Assembly (NCBI GenBank): GCA_003427395.1
Contig: BFEA01000168.1
Span: 450,465 to 471,132, forward strand
Origin: Chara braunii
Taxonomy: Eukaryota; Streptophyta; Charophyceae; Charales; Characeae
Direction: 5' to 3'
DNA length: 20,668 bases
Shown: positions 8,138 to 17,065 of the stretch, in pieces
Position numbering within the stretch: the first letter of the stretch is position 1
How the letters are laid out: every line of letters starts with the position of its first letter
Position numbers and translations under genes: made by a program
The notes under the pieces: model-generated
The model's database searches: none
What the model was told of the DNA's origin: nothing
The model's input: the letters and a program-made list of their open reading frames with translations, nothing else

Positions 8138-11100
8138 CCATAGTCAAACACCCCACGTCTTCTTCCTCCCCCACCTCGTTCACACATCATCAATGCCAGC
8201 CACCTCACACCCTCTTCCTCCTCCACCTCCATCACCCATCCACCATAGCCAACCACCTCACATCTTCTTCAACTCCACCTCCATCACCCATCCACCATAG
8301 CCAACCACCTCACACCTTTTTCCTCCACCTTCATCACCCATCCACCATAGCCAACCACCTCATACCTTCTTCATCCTCCAACTCCTTCATCCATCCACCA
8401 TAGCCAACCCGCTCAAAACTTTTTCATCCTCCACCTCCTTCACCCAACCACCTCACACATTCTTCCTCCTCCCCCATCCACCATAGCCAACCACCTCACA
8501 ACTTATTCCTCCTCCCCCTCTGTCCCTATCCAACATAGCCAACCACATCACACCTTCTTCATCCTCCACCTCGACCCATCCACCATAGCCAACCACCTTA
8601 CGCCTTCTTCCTCCTCCACCTCCATCACCCATCGACCGTAGCCAACCACCTCACAACTTCTTCCTCCTCCACCTCCATCACCCATCCACCATAGCCAACC
8701 ACATCCCACCTTCTTCATCCTCCACCTCCATCACCCATCCACCATAGCCAACCACCTCACACCTTTATCCTCCTCCACCTCCTTCACCCATCCACCAAAG
8801 CCAACCAACTAAGACCTTCTTCCTCCTCCAACTCCATCACCCATCCACCATAGCCAACCACATCACACGTTCTTCATCCTCCACCTCCACCCATCCACCA
8901 TAGCCAACCACCTCACACCTTCTTCATCCTCCACCTCCATCACCCATCCACCACAGCCAACCACCTCACACATTCTTTATCCTCCGCTGCCTTCACCAAT
9001 CCACCATAGCCAACCACCTTACACCTTCATCCTCCTCCACCTCCATCACCCATCCACCATAGCCAACCACCTCACACCGTCTTCATCCTCCACCTCCTTC
9101 ACCCATCCACCATAGCTAACCACCTCACACCTTCATCCTCCACCACCATCACCCATCGACCATAGCCAGCCACCTCACACCTTCTTCCTCCTGCACCTCC
9201 TTCACCCATCCACCAAAGACAACCAACTCACACCTTCTTCCTCCTCCACCTCCACCTCACACCTTTATCATTCGCCTCCTTCACCAATCCACCATAGCCA
9301 ACCACCTCACACCTTTCTCCTCCACCTCCATCACCCATCCACTAACCATAGCCAACCACCTCACACCGTCTTCATCCTCCACCTCCTTCACCCATCCACC
9401 ATAGCTAACCACCTCACACCTTCTTCATCCTCCACCTCCATCACCCATCCACCATAGCCAACCACCTCACACCTTCTTCCTCCTCCACCTCCTTCACCCA
9501 TCCACCAAAGACGACCAACTCACACCTTCTCCCTCCTCCACCTCCATCACCCATCCACCATAGCCAACCACCTCACGCCTTCTTCATCCTCCACCTCCAT
9601 CCATCCACCACATCCACCACATCCTCCACCTCGTTCACCCATCCGCCATAGCCAACTACCTCACACCTACTTCCTCCTCCCCCTCCGTCACCCATCCACC
9701 ATAACCAACTACCGCACACCTTCTTCAAACTCCACCCCCATCACCCATCCACCATAGCCAACCACCTCACACCTTCATCCTCCTCCAACTCCTTCACCTC
9801 CTTCACCCATCCACCAAAGCCAACCAACTCACACCTTCTTCCTCCTCCGACTCCATCACCCATCCGCCATAGCCAACCACATCACACCTTCTTCATCCTC
9901 CACCTCCACTCATCCACCATAGCCAACCACCTCACACCTTCTTCATCCTCCACCTCCATCACCCATCCACCACAGCCAACCACCTCACACCTTCTTTATC
10001 CTCTGCCTCCTTCACCAATCCACCATAGCCAACCACCTCACACCTTCTTCATCCTCCACCTCCACCCATCCACCATAGCCAAGCACCTCATGCCTTCTTC
10101 CTCCACCTCCTTCACCCATCCGCCAATGCCAACCAACTCACACCTTCTTCCTCCTTCCTCATTCACCATAGCCAACCACCTCACACCTTCCTTCTCCAAC
10201 TCCGTCACCTCCATCCACCATAGCCAACCACCTCACTCCATCATCATCCTCCACCTCCTTCACCCATGCACCATAATCGACCACCTTACACCTTCTTCCT
10301 CCTCCCCCCCGGTCACCCACCCACCATAGCCAACCACCTCACACCTTCTTCATCCTCCACCTCCATCACCCATCCATCATAGCCAACCACCTCACACCTT
10401 CTTCATCCTCCACCTCCTTCACCCACCCACCATAGCCAACCACCTCACACCTTCTCCCCCTTCGTCACCCATCCACCATAGCCAACCACCTCACACCTTC
10501 TTCATCCTCCACCTCCTTCACCAATCTACCATAGTCAACCACCTCACACCTTCTTCCTCCTCCACCTCCATCACCCATCCACAATAGCTAACCACGTCAC
10601 ACCTTCGTCCTCTACCTTCTTCCGCCATTCACCATAGCCAACCACCTCACACCTTACTCCCCCTCCACCTCCATCACTAATCCACCATAGCCAACCACCT
10701 TAGGCCTTCTTCCTCCTCCACCTGCATCACCCATCCACCATAGCCAACCACGTCACACCTTCTTCCTCCGCCACCTCCTTCACCAATCTACCATAGCCAA
10801 CCACCTCACACCTTCTTCATCCTCCACTTCCATCACCAATCCACCATAGCCAACCACATCACACCGTCTTCATCCTCCACCTCTTTCGCCCATCCACCAT
10901 AGCCAACCACCTCGCACCTTCTTCCTCCTGCCCCTCCGTCACCCATCCAGCATAGCCAACCACCTCACACCTGCTTCATCCTGCACCTCCATCACCCATC
11001 CACCATAGCCAACCGCCTGACACCTTTTTCATCCTCCACCTCCTTCATCCATCCACCATAGCCAACCACCTCACACCTTCTTTCTCCTCCCCCTCCGTCA

Positions 11101-11347
11101 CCGATCCACCATAGCTAACGACCTCGCACCATCTTCATCCTCCACATCCATCCCCATCCACCATAGCCAACCACCTCACACGTTCTTCATCCTCCACGTC
11201 CTTCACCCATCCACCATAGCCAACCACCTCACACCTTCGTCGCCCTCCACCTTTGTCACCCATCCACCATAGCCAACCACCTTACACCTTATTTATCCTC
11301 TGCCTCCTTCACCAATCCACCATAGCCAACCACCTCACACCTTCGTC
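8138..11347. repeat. C-rich minisatellite, ~53-bp units (left block)
   Basis: The unit core CACCATAGCCAACCACC followed by TCACACCTTCTTC and a CCTCCACCTCC stretch repeats every 50-53 bp; successive CCATAG anchors at 8243, 8295, 8345 and 8398 illustrate this. By length about 60 units are present. Units differ by point changes and by addition or loss of CTC/TCC triplets. The plus strand is pyrimidine-rich and poor in G. Because the unit is not a multiple of three and contains TAG, no long plus-strand frame survives; Trp/Gly/Glu-rich minus frames are by-products. Higher-order structure exists: the variant unit CACCAAAG recurs at about 8797, 9215, 9507 and 9816, and the segment around 8797-9030 is repeated at 9816-10050. 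Confidence 0.95.
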
Positions 11348-11920
11348 GTCGGCAACCGGCGAACCCTATGGAAGACTTCATCAGATCCAATGGATCCGGG
11401 TTTCAAAAGACTCTTCTATGTAAGATATGCTGATGATTTTGTTATTATCATAACAGCAGGATCCAGAGCAGATGCTGTCGAGATCAAAAGGTTGGTGACT
11501 CAATTCTTATNTGAAGAGCTTAAACTGGAGCTTAATCAGCAGGTGCGAAGCACAAAAAGTCATAATGGGATATCTCTCCTAAGTACCCAAATTCATGCCG
11601 TGAAATGGAAGGCACAAAATCAAGTCTCTTGGGTTAGGCGCGAAGCGCACGNAAAAGTATACCGAAGAAGGATACACCCGAGACTCATTCTCCGCCGAGC
11701 CCCTATCAAGGAGCTTGTAGAACGACTTAAGAAGTATGGATTTGTAAGGCGCACTTACAAAGGTTATATACTTCCTATGCCAATAAGAATTATGATCTCG
11801 ATGGACCACGCAGATATACTTGCATTTTACAATGCAAAAACCCGTGGCATTTTCAAGTATCACTACCAAAAACCACAATTCCTACACTCTCATTTTCTAG
11901 ATTCAGTGCCATTCCTTTAA
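11348..11920 (+). pseudogene. Group II intron maturase/RT fragment, probably organellar
   Basis: The frame GNRRTLWKTSSDPMDPGF, then VRYADDFVI (YADD at 11426-11437), is the motif-5 region of group II intron reverse transcriptases. Downstream (about 11670-11880) is the maturase domain X, with RRAPIKELVERLKKYGF and [18 protein letters not shown]. The frame is open for about 190 codons to TAA at 11918. The N-terminal RT motifs 1-4 are missing, and no HNH endonuclease or intron domain V follows, so this is a 3' fragment. Intact proteins of this family splice their host intron and, with the RT, mobilise it; in plants they are typical of mitochondria. Both flanks are the same 53-bp minisatellite, so it was inserted into, or overgrown by, the array. 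Two ambiguous bases (11511, 11652) fall inside it. An insertion of mitochondrial DNA or a degenerate intron is likely; expression is not implied. Confidence 0.85.
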
Positions 11921-11961
11921 CACCACTGGAAAATTCGACCATTTCTCCAGCTTGAATCACA
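11921..11961. other. Right flank of the maturase insert
   Basis: Forty-one bases between the maturase stop and the next minisatellite unit (which resumes with CAACCACCTCACACC) match neither the minisatellite nor a recognised intron domain. They are probably part of the same inserted segment. On the left the minisatellite stops after CACCTTCGTCG near 11350, giving an insert of about 612 bp. Confidence 0.6.
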
Positions 11962-12524
11962 ACCACCTCACACCTTCTCCGACCTCCACCTCCTTCACCC
12001 ATCCACCATAGCCAACCACCTCACGCCTTCTTCCTCCTCCCCCTTCGTCACCCATCCACCATAGCCAACCACCGCACACCTTCTCCATCCTCCGCCTCCA
12101 CCACCAATCCACCATAGCCAACCACCTCATACCTTCTTCCTCCTCCACCTCCATCACCCATCCAACATAGCCAACCACCTCACACCTTCTTTGTCGTCCA
12201 CCTCCTTCACCTGTTCACGATAGCCAACCACCTCACACCTTCTTCCCCTTCCACCTCTATCACCCATCCACCATAGCCGACCACCTTACGACTTCTTCCT
12301 CCTCCACCTCCATCACCCATCCACCATAGCCAACCACCTCACACCTTCTTCCTCCACCTCCATCACCCATCGTCCATAGCCAACCTCCTCGGACCTTCTT
12401 CTTCCTCCACCTTTATCACCCATCCACCATAGCCAACCACCTGACACCTTTCTCCTCCTCCACTTCCCCCAATCATCCTCCATAGCCAACCACCTCACAC
12501 CTTTCCTCTTCCCCCACCTCATTT
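11962..12524. repeat. C-rich minisatellite, ~53-bp units (right block)
   Basis: This continues the array of 8138-11347 with the same core, CATAGCCAACCACCTCACACC. About ten units follow the maturase insert, with more variants (CGTCCATAG, AACATAG, ACGATAG), and the array ends at about 12524 where CTCATTTACTGACC begins. The shared phase and sequence on both sides indicate one array that was interrupted. Confidence 0.93.
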
Positions 12525-12631
12525 ACTGACCGACGCCATGTTCAAAGGAACATGGGAATGTGAAACATAGAAGGGGTCTTAGTGAGGGTGGTAGGGCAAG
12601 AAGGTGATAAACTTTGATTAGACTTAGGTAG

Positions 12632-12650
12632 TCTCTCTCTTTCTCTCTCG

Positions 12651-12721
<71 letters not shown>

Positions 12722-12816
12722 ATTTCACCGACTCCTTTTCATCTACTCCTCCCATGCTCTAAAGTCTAATCTTAACCCTCCTCTCCTTTTTCCTCCTGGC
12801 ATGAGACTAAACCTTC

Positions 12817-12873
<57 letters not shown>

Positions 12874-12969
12874 AACCGACTCCTTCTCATCTACTCCTCC
12901 CATGCTCTAAAGTCCAATCTTAACCCTCCTCTTCTTTTTCCTTTTGGCATGCGACTAAACCTTCCCCAC
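12632..12969. repeat. CT microsatellites in a 148-bp tandem duplication
   Basis: Two CT tracts (12632-12721, with a few T or G interruptions, and 12821-12868) are each followed by a nearly identical segment of about 100 bp that begins ACCGACTCC and includes CATGCTCTAAAGTC and GACTAAACCTTCCCCACTC. The second copy is offset by 148 bp (12722 to 12870), so the unit is a CT tract plus unique DNA. A handful of substitutions separate the copies. Confidence 0.9.
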
Positions 12970-14093
12970 TCACTTGTCACCTTGCCAGGGGATGAATGGT
13001 GAAAGAGCTTTGGCCTCACTTGGTGGAAAGAGAGGGCAAGGGGAGGGTTGTCGGTCCCTTGTACCACCAAGATGGAAAAGTGTTTTGGGGATTGGAAAGA
13101 TTGAAGAGCTCAAAGGACTCGAGAATTTGTAAGGACTTGAGGATTGACAAGTTCCGAGGCTTGAAAAGTTTGCTGAGTGACAGAAAGGTCAGTGGACTCG
13201 GCCAACAACCCAACTGCATGTGAAATAGAAGAGGATGGTTTGGGCAATAGAAAGGAATGGAGAAGGAAGGAACCAAGGGACAAAGAAAAAAAGCATGCGG
13301 GAGGGATTATGTGTTGACCCCGAACGGGGGTTGTGCTTGTCTATATTGCATTGAGTGTGCAGGTGAGTAATCTTAGGATACCTTCAGTTGGATAGCGCCC
13401 GAAGAGGCCGGGCGGCAAAAAGGGACAAAAGCTGAATCGGTTGTGAATGTACCCCTCCCCCATGAACGAGTCTATTGAGCATATTGTCCCGCTTGTCGAA
13501 GGAAATGCGGTTTGAACGATTGAAACCCTGTGAAAGCAACGGGTGGCCAAGAGGGTCACCAAGTCACATGAGAGTGTGGGCGGGGCCCCGAAAAGACTAA
13601 GGGGTGCAAGACATGATGTATGATGCATGAGATAGATGAAGTATGCACATAGATCGGCTAGAGGATGAAGCAAAGGGCGTCCTAATGAGGCGATAGGTGC
13701 CGACGCGGCTTAGTCCACGGGCCTAAGTCGAGGGGCGTCCAGCTACCTCGATGAAGTCGTTAGACCCAACAATTAGTGAATGGATGTGTGGTCCAAAGAG
13801 AACGCTTGGCCTACGCATGACGGAAGATGAACCTTCAAAGAATCCCTGAACTGCATTAGTATTGAAAGGAGCAATTGCCTAAGGATCAACAAGATTACCC
13901 ATCTAGCGCGATAGCTGAGGTACATCCCCAATGTCGGAGCGCTCATTTGGCCCACCCCCATCCATCTCAAAGCACTAGGTGGGGGTGACCCTGTGACGAA
14001 TGGCTTTGTGCCCTGAGCATGAGCGTGGGCGGAGCCGAGCCAACTGGGACCCGCTGAGGGTTGACTCAGGCTCGAAAGTCTAACAGGGTGGGG
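12970..14093. other. Unassigned region before the integrase half
   Basis: No gene is recognised. A 75-codon plus frame (12996-13223) has no family resemblance that I can name. From about 13313 the sequence changes character (begins TGTTGACCCCGAACGGGGG, moderately GC-rich) with no convincing long frame; it could be the remnant of another repeat or LTR, but I saw no second copy in the window. Confidence 0.4.
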
Positions 14094-14105
14094 CCCTACA
14101 ACTAT

Positions 14106-14449
14106 CTCCCTGAAAACATCATCAGTGATTGTGATCCTCGCTTCCTTTCCCAATTCAGGAAAAACTTGTTCAAAGCCTACGGCACCACTCTCAAGTACAA
14201 CATTGCATTTCGTCCCCAGACCGACGGCTAGAAAAGATGAACGATACTCTCCAAAGGATCCTGTGGAAGTATTGTCATCCACACCAGCACGAATGGGATC
14301 AGTTGCTCACCGCCGCCAATGTCGTCTTACCTTTCGCTGGCATGTTCCCATGCTACCTTGACCTTGGCTACCATCCTCGCTTGCCCTTAGACTTCTTGCT
14401 TCCGTTGCAACTCAAACCATCCACTTCCTGTCCTTCTCTCAATGAATAG
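14106..14449 (+). pseudogene. Integrase core remnant of a Ty3/gypsy element
   Basis: The segment opens inside the DDE catalytic core: LPENIISDCDPRF contains the second catalytic Asp, followed by RPQTDG (the segment around the family's catalytic Glu). A TAG at 14229 replaces the usual Gln after QTDG, and a one-base loss just after it moves the reading to the frame starting at 14237 (MNDTLQRILWKYC), which continues with WDQLLTAANVVLPF to a TAG at 14447. The core before about 14106, with the first Asp, and the zinc-binding domain are absent here. Integrase inserts element cDNA into the genome. The content complements the integrase start that ends near 5920, leaving roughly 120 residues unaccounted for. 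Confidence 0.85.
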
Positions 14450-14458
14450 GTTGCAACA

Positions 14459-15016
14459 ATGAACCTCTTCCTAAGAGAAGCCACTGACGCCCTTGAAAGA
14501 ACCCAACAACAACAAGCCAACAAGACCAACAAGCACAGACGAGATATCACATTCAAAGTAGGGAACAAAGTCTGGCTCTCCGCCAAACGCTTTGAACCTG
14601 AACATGGCTTGTCCAAGAAACTCTCAAACAAGTCGTTCAGTCCATTCCCCGTCATTGAACAAACATCCCCTGTAAATTCCAAACTTCAACTACCCCCTGA
14701 CATGAGTCGTGTTCACCCTGTCTTCCATGTCGAGTACTTGAAAGAATACCATGAATCACCTCCACAATTTGCCGACCGGTCGTATCCTAGACCTCCACCA
14801 ATCATGCTACCTACTGGGCCAGAATTCATGGTAGAATCTATCATAGGACGAAGAACAACTCAAGTATCCGATCACTCGGAACTAATCACTGAATACAAAG
14901 TCAAATGGACAGGATACCCAAATGAAGAATCTACATGGGAACCCCTCGATAATTTGAAGAACGCCATGAAACTTGTTCATGCTTATGATCGTGCTCACCC
15001 TGTATACTACACATAA
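14459..15016 (+). pseudogene. Integrase C-terminal region with chromodomain
   Basis: This 185-residue open frame is in the same frame as 14237-14446, separated only by the TAG at 14447. Residues 31-97 form the GPY/F-type module (FKVGNKVWLS, then HPVFHVEYLKEY; the usual GPF is SPF here). Residues about 122-180 are a chromodomain (EFMVESIIGRR, then YKVKWTGYPNEESTWEP) with the aromatic-cage positions F123, W150 and Y153 retained. In chromoviruses this domain steers integration towards methylated histone H3 or heterochromatin. Unlike the upstream pol, this part carries no frameshift. The frame is closed at 15014 by TAA. The chosen start is the first Met after the TAG; the real protein begins far upstream. 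Confidence 0.9.
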
Positions 15017-16030
15017 CACCCATATACCTTGCATTAACCCTGCCTCATTGCTCTACATACACCCCCTGCACCCAGCAAAACCCCTGCCCCTCGACCTCTC
15101 TCTGTTTGAACCACTCTTGCCTCTGTCTCGTTCCCCAATCTGTCCTCTGCCACATCCTCTCTCTCTTGTCCAAGCCTTACTTGTGGCTCCTGCGCATCGC
15201 GGGCAATAAAGGATCTACTGGCAAGCGCTCGAGGACGATGGCTTGCTGCAGCGCAGTTCGAGGAGATTAAGAAGCTGGTTGGCTACCATGCTGTTCCATT
15301 GGCCAACACCTTGACTCACAGACTTCCGGAGCAGCACTCTTGACATGGACAACAGGATTAGTCAGCGACCTGCTATCCGAATCAGACTTCATCATCAGGA
15401 TCGTGTATCAAACGCACCTTGGCACTTGGACCTTCATCTCTTGGACTGCTACACTACTTCTTTCAAGCTGGAACCCTCGCTACTACACGTCGCGAGCCTG
15501 CCGAAGACTGATTTATCGCCAGCACTCTCTCTATCCATACCAGACCTTATCCAAGACTCTCATCCAGACCTTTTTGCAGAACCTGCGATTTCCCCACCAA
15601 CCCCATTCACTTCAAGATCCTCAGAAACCTTTAACCCAAACACTGAAAAACAATTTTCCTTTCTTTATTTCTGCTCACGAAACCCATTCGCCCAATGTAA
15701 CCCTATAGGTCATCAGTAGGACAACCTTGTTCGCCTGCAATTCCCAACTCTATAGTTCATCATTAGGACAACCTTGTTCCCCCGCAGTTCATTAACCCTG
15801 CAGTTCGTTAGTAGGCAAACTCTGTTCCCTCGCAGTTCACAGCACCGTAGTCCATCAGTAAGCATACCCCATAGCTCATCAATAGGAAAACCTTGTTTCC
15901 CCCAACCATTGCCACCCACATTATACCTCTCTCCCTTTTTCTCCCTACTTCCCAATGATCGCCCCCGTCCCGTCTTTCACATGATTCACAATTATTTTCA
16001 TGACTTTTGGCAGCCAGGACGTTGCCTCCT
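15017..16030 (+). other. 3' untranslated region of the gypsy element
   Basis: About 1 kb lies between the chromodomain stop and the polypurine tract. It is pyrimidine-rich with no recognised domain; the overlapping frames at 15340-15719 and 15774-16325 are Ser/Pro/Leu-rich and not family members. It contains the 47-bp minisatellite listed separately. Long 3' spacers of this sort occur in many plant Ty3/gypsy elements. Confidence 0.55.
15704..15910. repeat. Degenerate 47-bp minisatellite
   Basis: The motif (T)CATCAGTAGG-ACAACCTTGTTCCC-CGCAGTTC repeats with anchors at 15711, 15758, 15806 and 15853 (spacings 47, 48, 47), and a shortened unit begins near 15877. Units have diverged by substitutions and small gaps. 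It lies in the element's 3' region, so it may be an internal expansion of the retrotransposon. Confidence 0.75.
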
Positions 16031-16042
16031 AGAGGGAGGGGA
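16031..16042 (+). promoter_or_regulatory. Polypurine tract of the gypsy element
   Basis: AGAGGGAGGGGA is an all-purine run located 3 bases before a TG-initiated sequence (TGTTACGGACTCCG at 16046). In LTR retrotransposons this tract primes plus-strand DNA synthesis and marks the 5' edge of the 3' LTR. Its position downstream of an integrase/chromodomain frame on the same strand supports the assignment. Confidence 0.75.
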
Positions 16043-16045
16043 TAG

Positions 16046-16623
16046 TGTTACGGACTCCGCCAAGGCTCGATCCCTGGTCTGCAGATTACCATCCACCAGC
16101 TTGCTGTATTTATTTTCTTTATTTTTGTTTTTGCAATTTTTTTGTTTTGTTTTACTTTGTTTTTGCTTTTCCGATTTCGGGCAGTGGGCGCCATCGGCAT
16201 TCTGGCGCCCGTTTTCAAATTCCTTCTTTTTGGATTCTTGGCGCCATCCGGCATTCTGGCGCCCACTCCCAAACTTCCGATTTTCAGTTCTGGCCCTCGG
16301 GACCGTACTTGAGTCTAGTAATTAAGTACGGACTGTACGACACCAAGTCTCCAGCCTCAATGTTTGTGTTCAGTGCGACTTCACTTCGACATTGTGTTCG
16401 GGAATTCAAAACTGCGACTTTGCGACTTTTGCCACTTTGTGTCTACGTCCGTCAACTCGCGTCGAGTTTGCGTCGAGTGAGTGTGTGTGTGTGCTCTCAC
16501 TCTCCCTCTCTCTCCTAGCCTCGCTGCTCTGCCTCTGCCTCGTCACAACTATTTTGTGCTGTGACTCCAAGAATGCTGCGAGGAGTTGAAGGAGATTTGT
16601 GAGCTTTGAGCAGCTGATGAACT
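16046..16623 (+). repeat. Candidate 3' LTR of the gypsy element
   Basis: It starts with TGTTACGG immediately after the polypurine tract. The interior is T-rich, then carries two tandem copies (offset 53 bp) of a hairpin motif around GGCGCCATC-GGCATTCTGGCGCC, and later GT and CT-rich stretches typical of LTR R/U5 regions. The 3' end is uncertain: Penelope-like coding begins by about 16624, and CA dinucleotides near 16618-16626 could be the terminus. I found no matching 5' LTR in the window, so the length is an estimate. Confidence 0.5.
16186..16263. repeat. Paired GGCGCC hairpins in the LTR
   Basis: Arms GGGCGCCA (16186-16193) and TGGCGCCC (16203-16210) form a perfect 8-bp stem with a 9-nt loop. 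A second copy, GGCGCCA (16240-16246) and TGGCGCC (16257-16263), forms a 7-bp stem with a 10-nt loop. The loops share GGCATTC. They may matter as RNA structure in the element's transcript or as protein-binding sites; no function can be assigned from sequence alone. Confidence 0.7.
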
Positions 16624-16861
16624 GCAGTTGACCTGAAAAAAAACAATGCATTGTCTCTTTGTGGCCTCTCTCCTCACATTGTTGATTTGACCACAATGTA
16701 CACCAACCTCCCTCATGACCGCGTTCTGAATAATGTGGCAAAAGTTGTTGATGAAGCACATGCTTATCCCCTTCAGCATACTCGCATGCAATCGTGCTGC
16801 TGTGCTATGAACATGGTTATTTGAGGACCTCGTTGTGCCCAATGGACAACTGATTCAGGCC
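16624..16861 (+). pseudogene. Penelope-like element reverse transcriptase fragment
   Basis: One frame reads through AVDLKKNN and then HIVDLTTMYTNLPHDRV, VVDEAH (16675 onward). The D-L-T-T-M-Y-T-N-L-P-H-D block resembles RT motif A of Penelope-like elements, where the Asp is catalytic. The frame ends at TGA 16822; a one-base shift at about 16820 restores similarity as FEDLVVPNGQLIQA, corresponding to the segment before the usual Q-x-x-G-x-x-M-G motif. Nothing further is readable, and neither the YxDD box nor a GIY-YIG endonuclease is present. Intact elements of this family use target-primed reverse transcription. This is a short relic directly after the candidate LTR. Family assignment is by motif memory and should be confirmed. 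Confidence 0.6.
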
Positions 16862-17034
16862 CAAACACCCTTTCGTTTCTCAAATTCTCCAACATCTTTG
16901 CTTTGTGAATATATTTAATCTGGTAAAGAATTTCAATGTGACCCTGAGGCAAAAGTTGTTCAATTTATTTTTCTGCATAACATAGTTTTTTTTTTTTTTT
17001 TGGCGTTCAGGTTCGGCCACGGGGGGGAAGAGGG

Positions 17035-17065
<31 letters not shown>

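Noticed and set aside
11957-12522. Minus-strand Trp/Gly/Glu-rich open frames across the minisatellite
   Set aside because: They are translations of the 53-bp tandem repeat, lack any domain, and change with triplet gains and losses in the array.
8138-12524. CRISPR-like repeat array
   Set aside because: Units are contiguous and variable along their length with no unique spacers, and the context is eukaryotic retroelement DNA.
12523-12723. Arg/Glu repeat protein on the minus strand
   Set aside because: It is the translation of the CT microsatellite.
3157-14449. TAG reassigned to glutamine, making the gypsy frames functional
   Set aside because: Several frameshifts, TAA and TGA stops, a capsid deletion and a lost RNase H Asp show decay; a codon reassignment is not needed.
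16060-16080. tRNA B-box-like GGCTCGATCCC
   Set aside because: No A box, acceptor stem or cloverleaf can be built around it, and it lies just inside the candidate LTR start.
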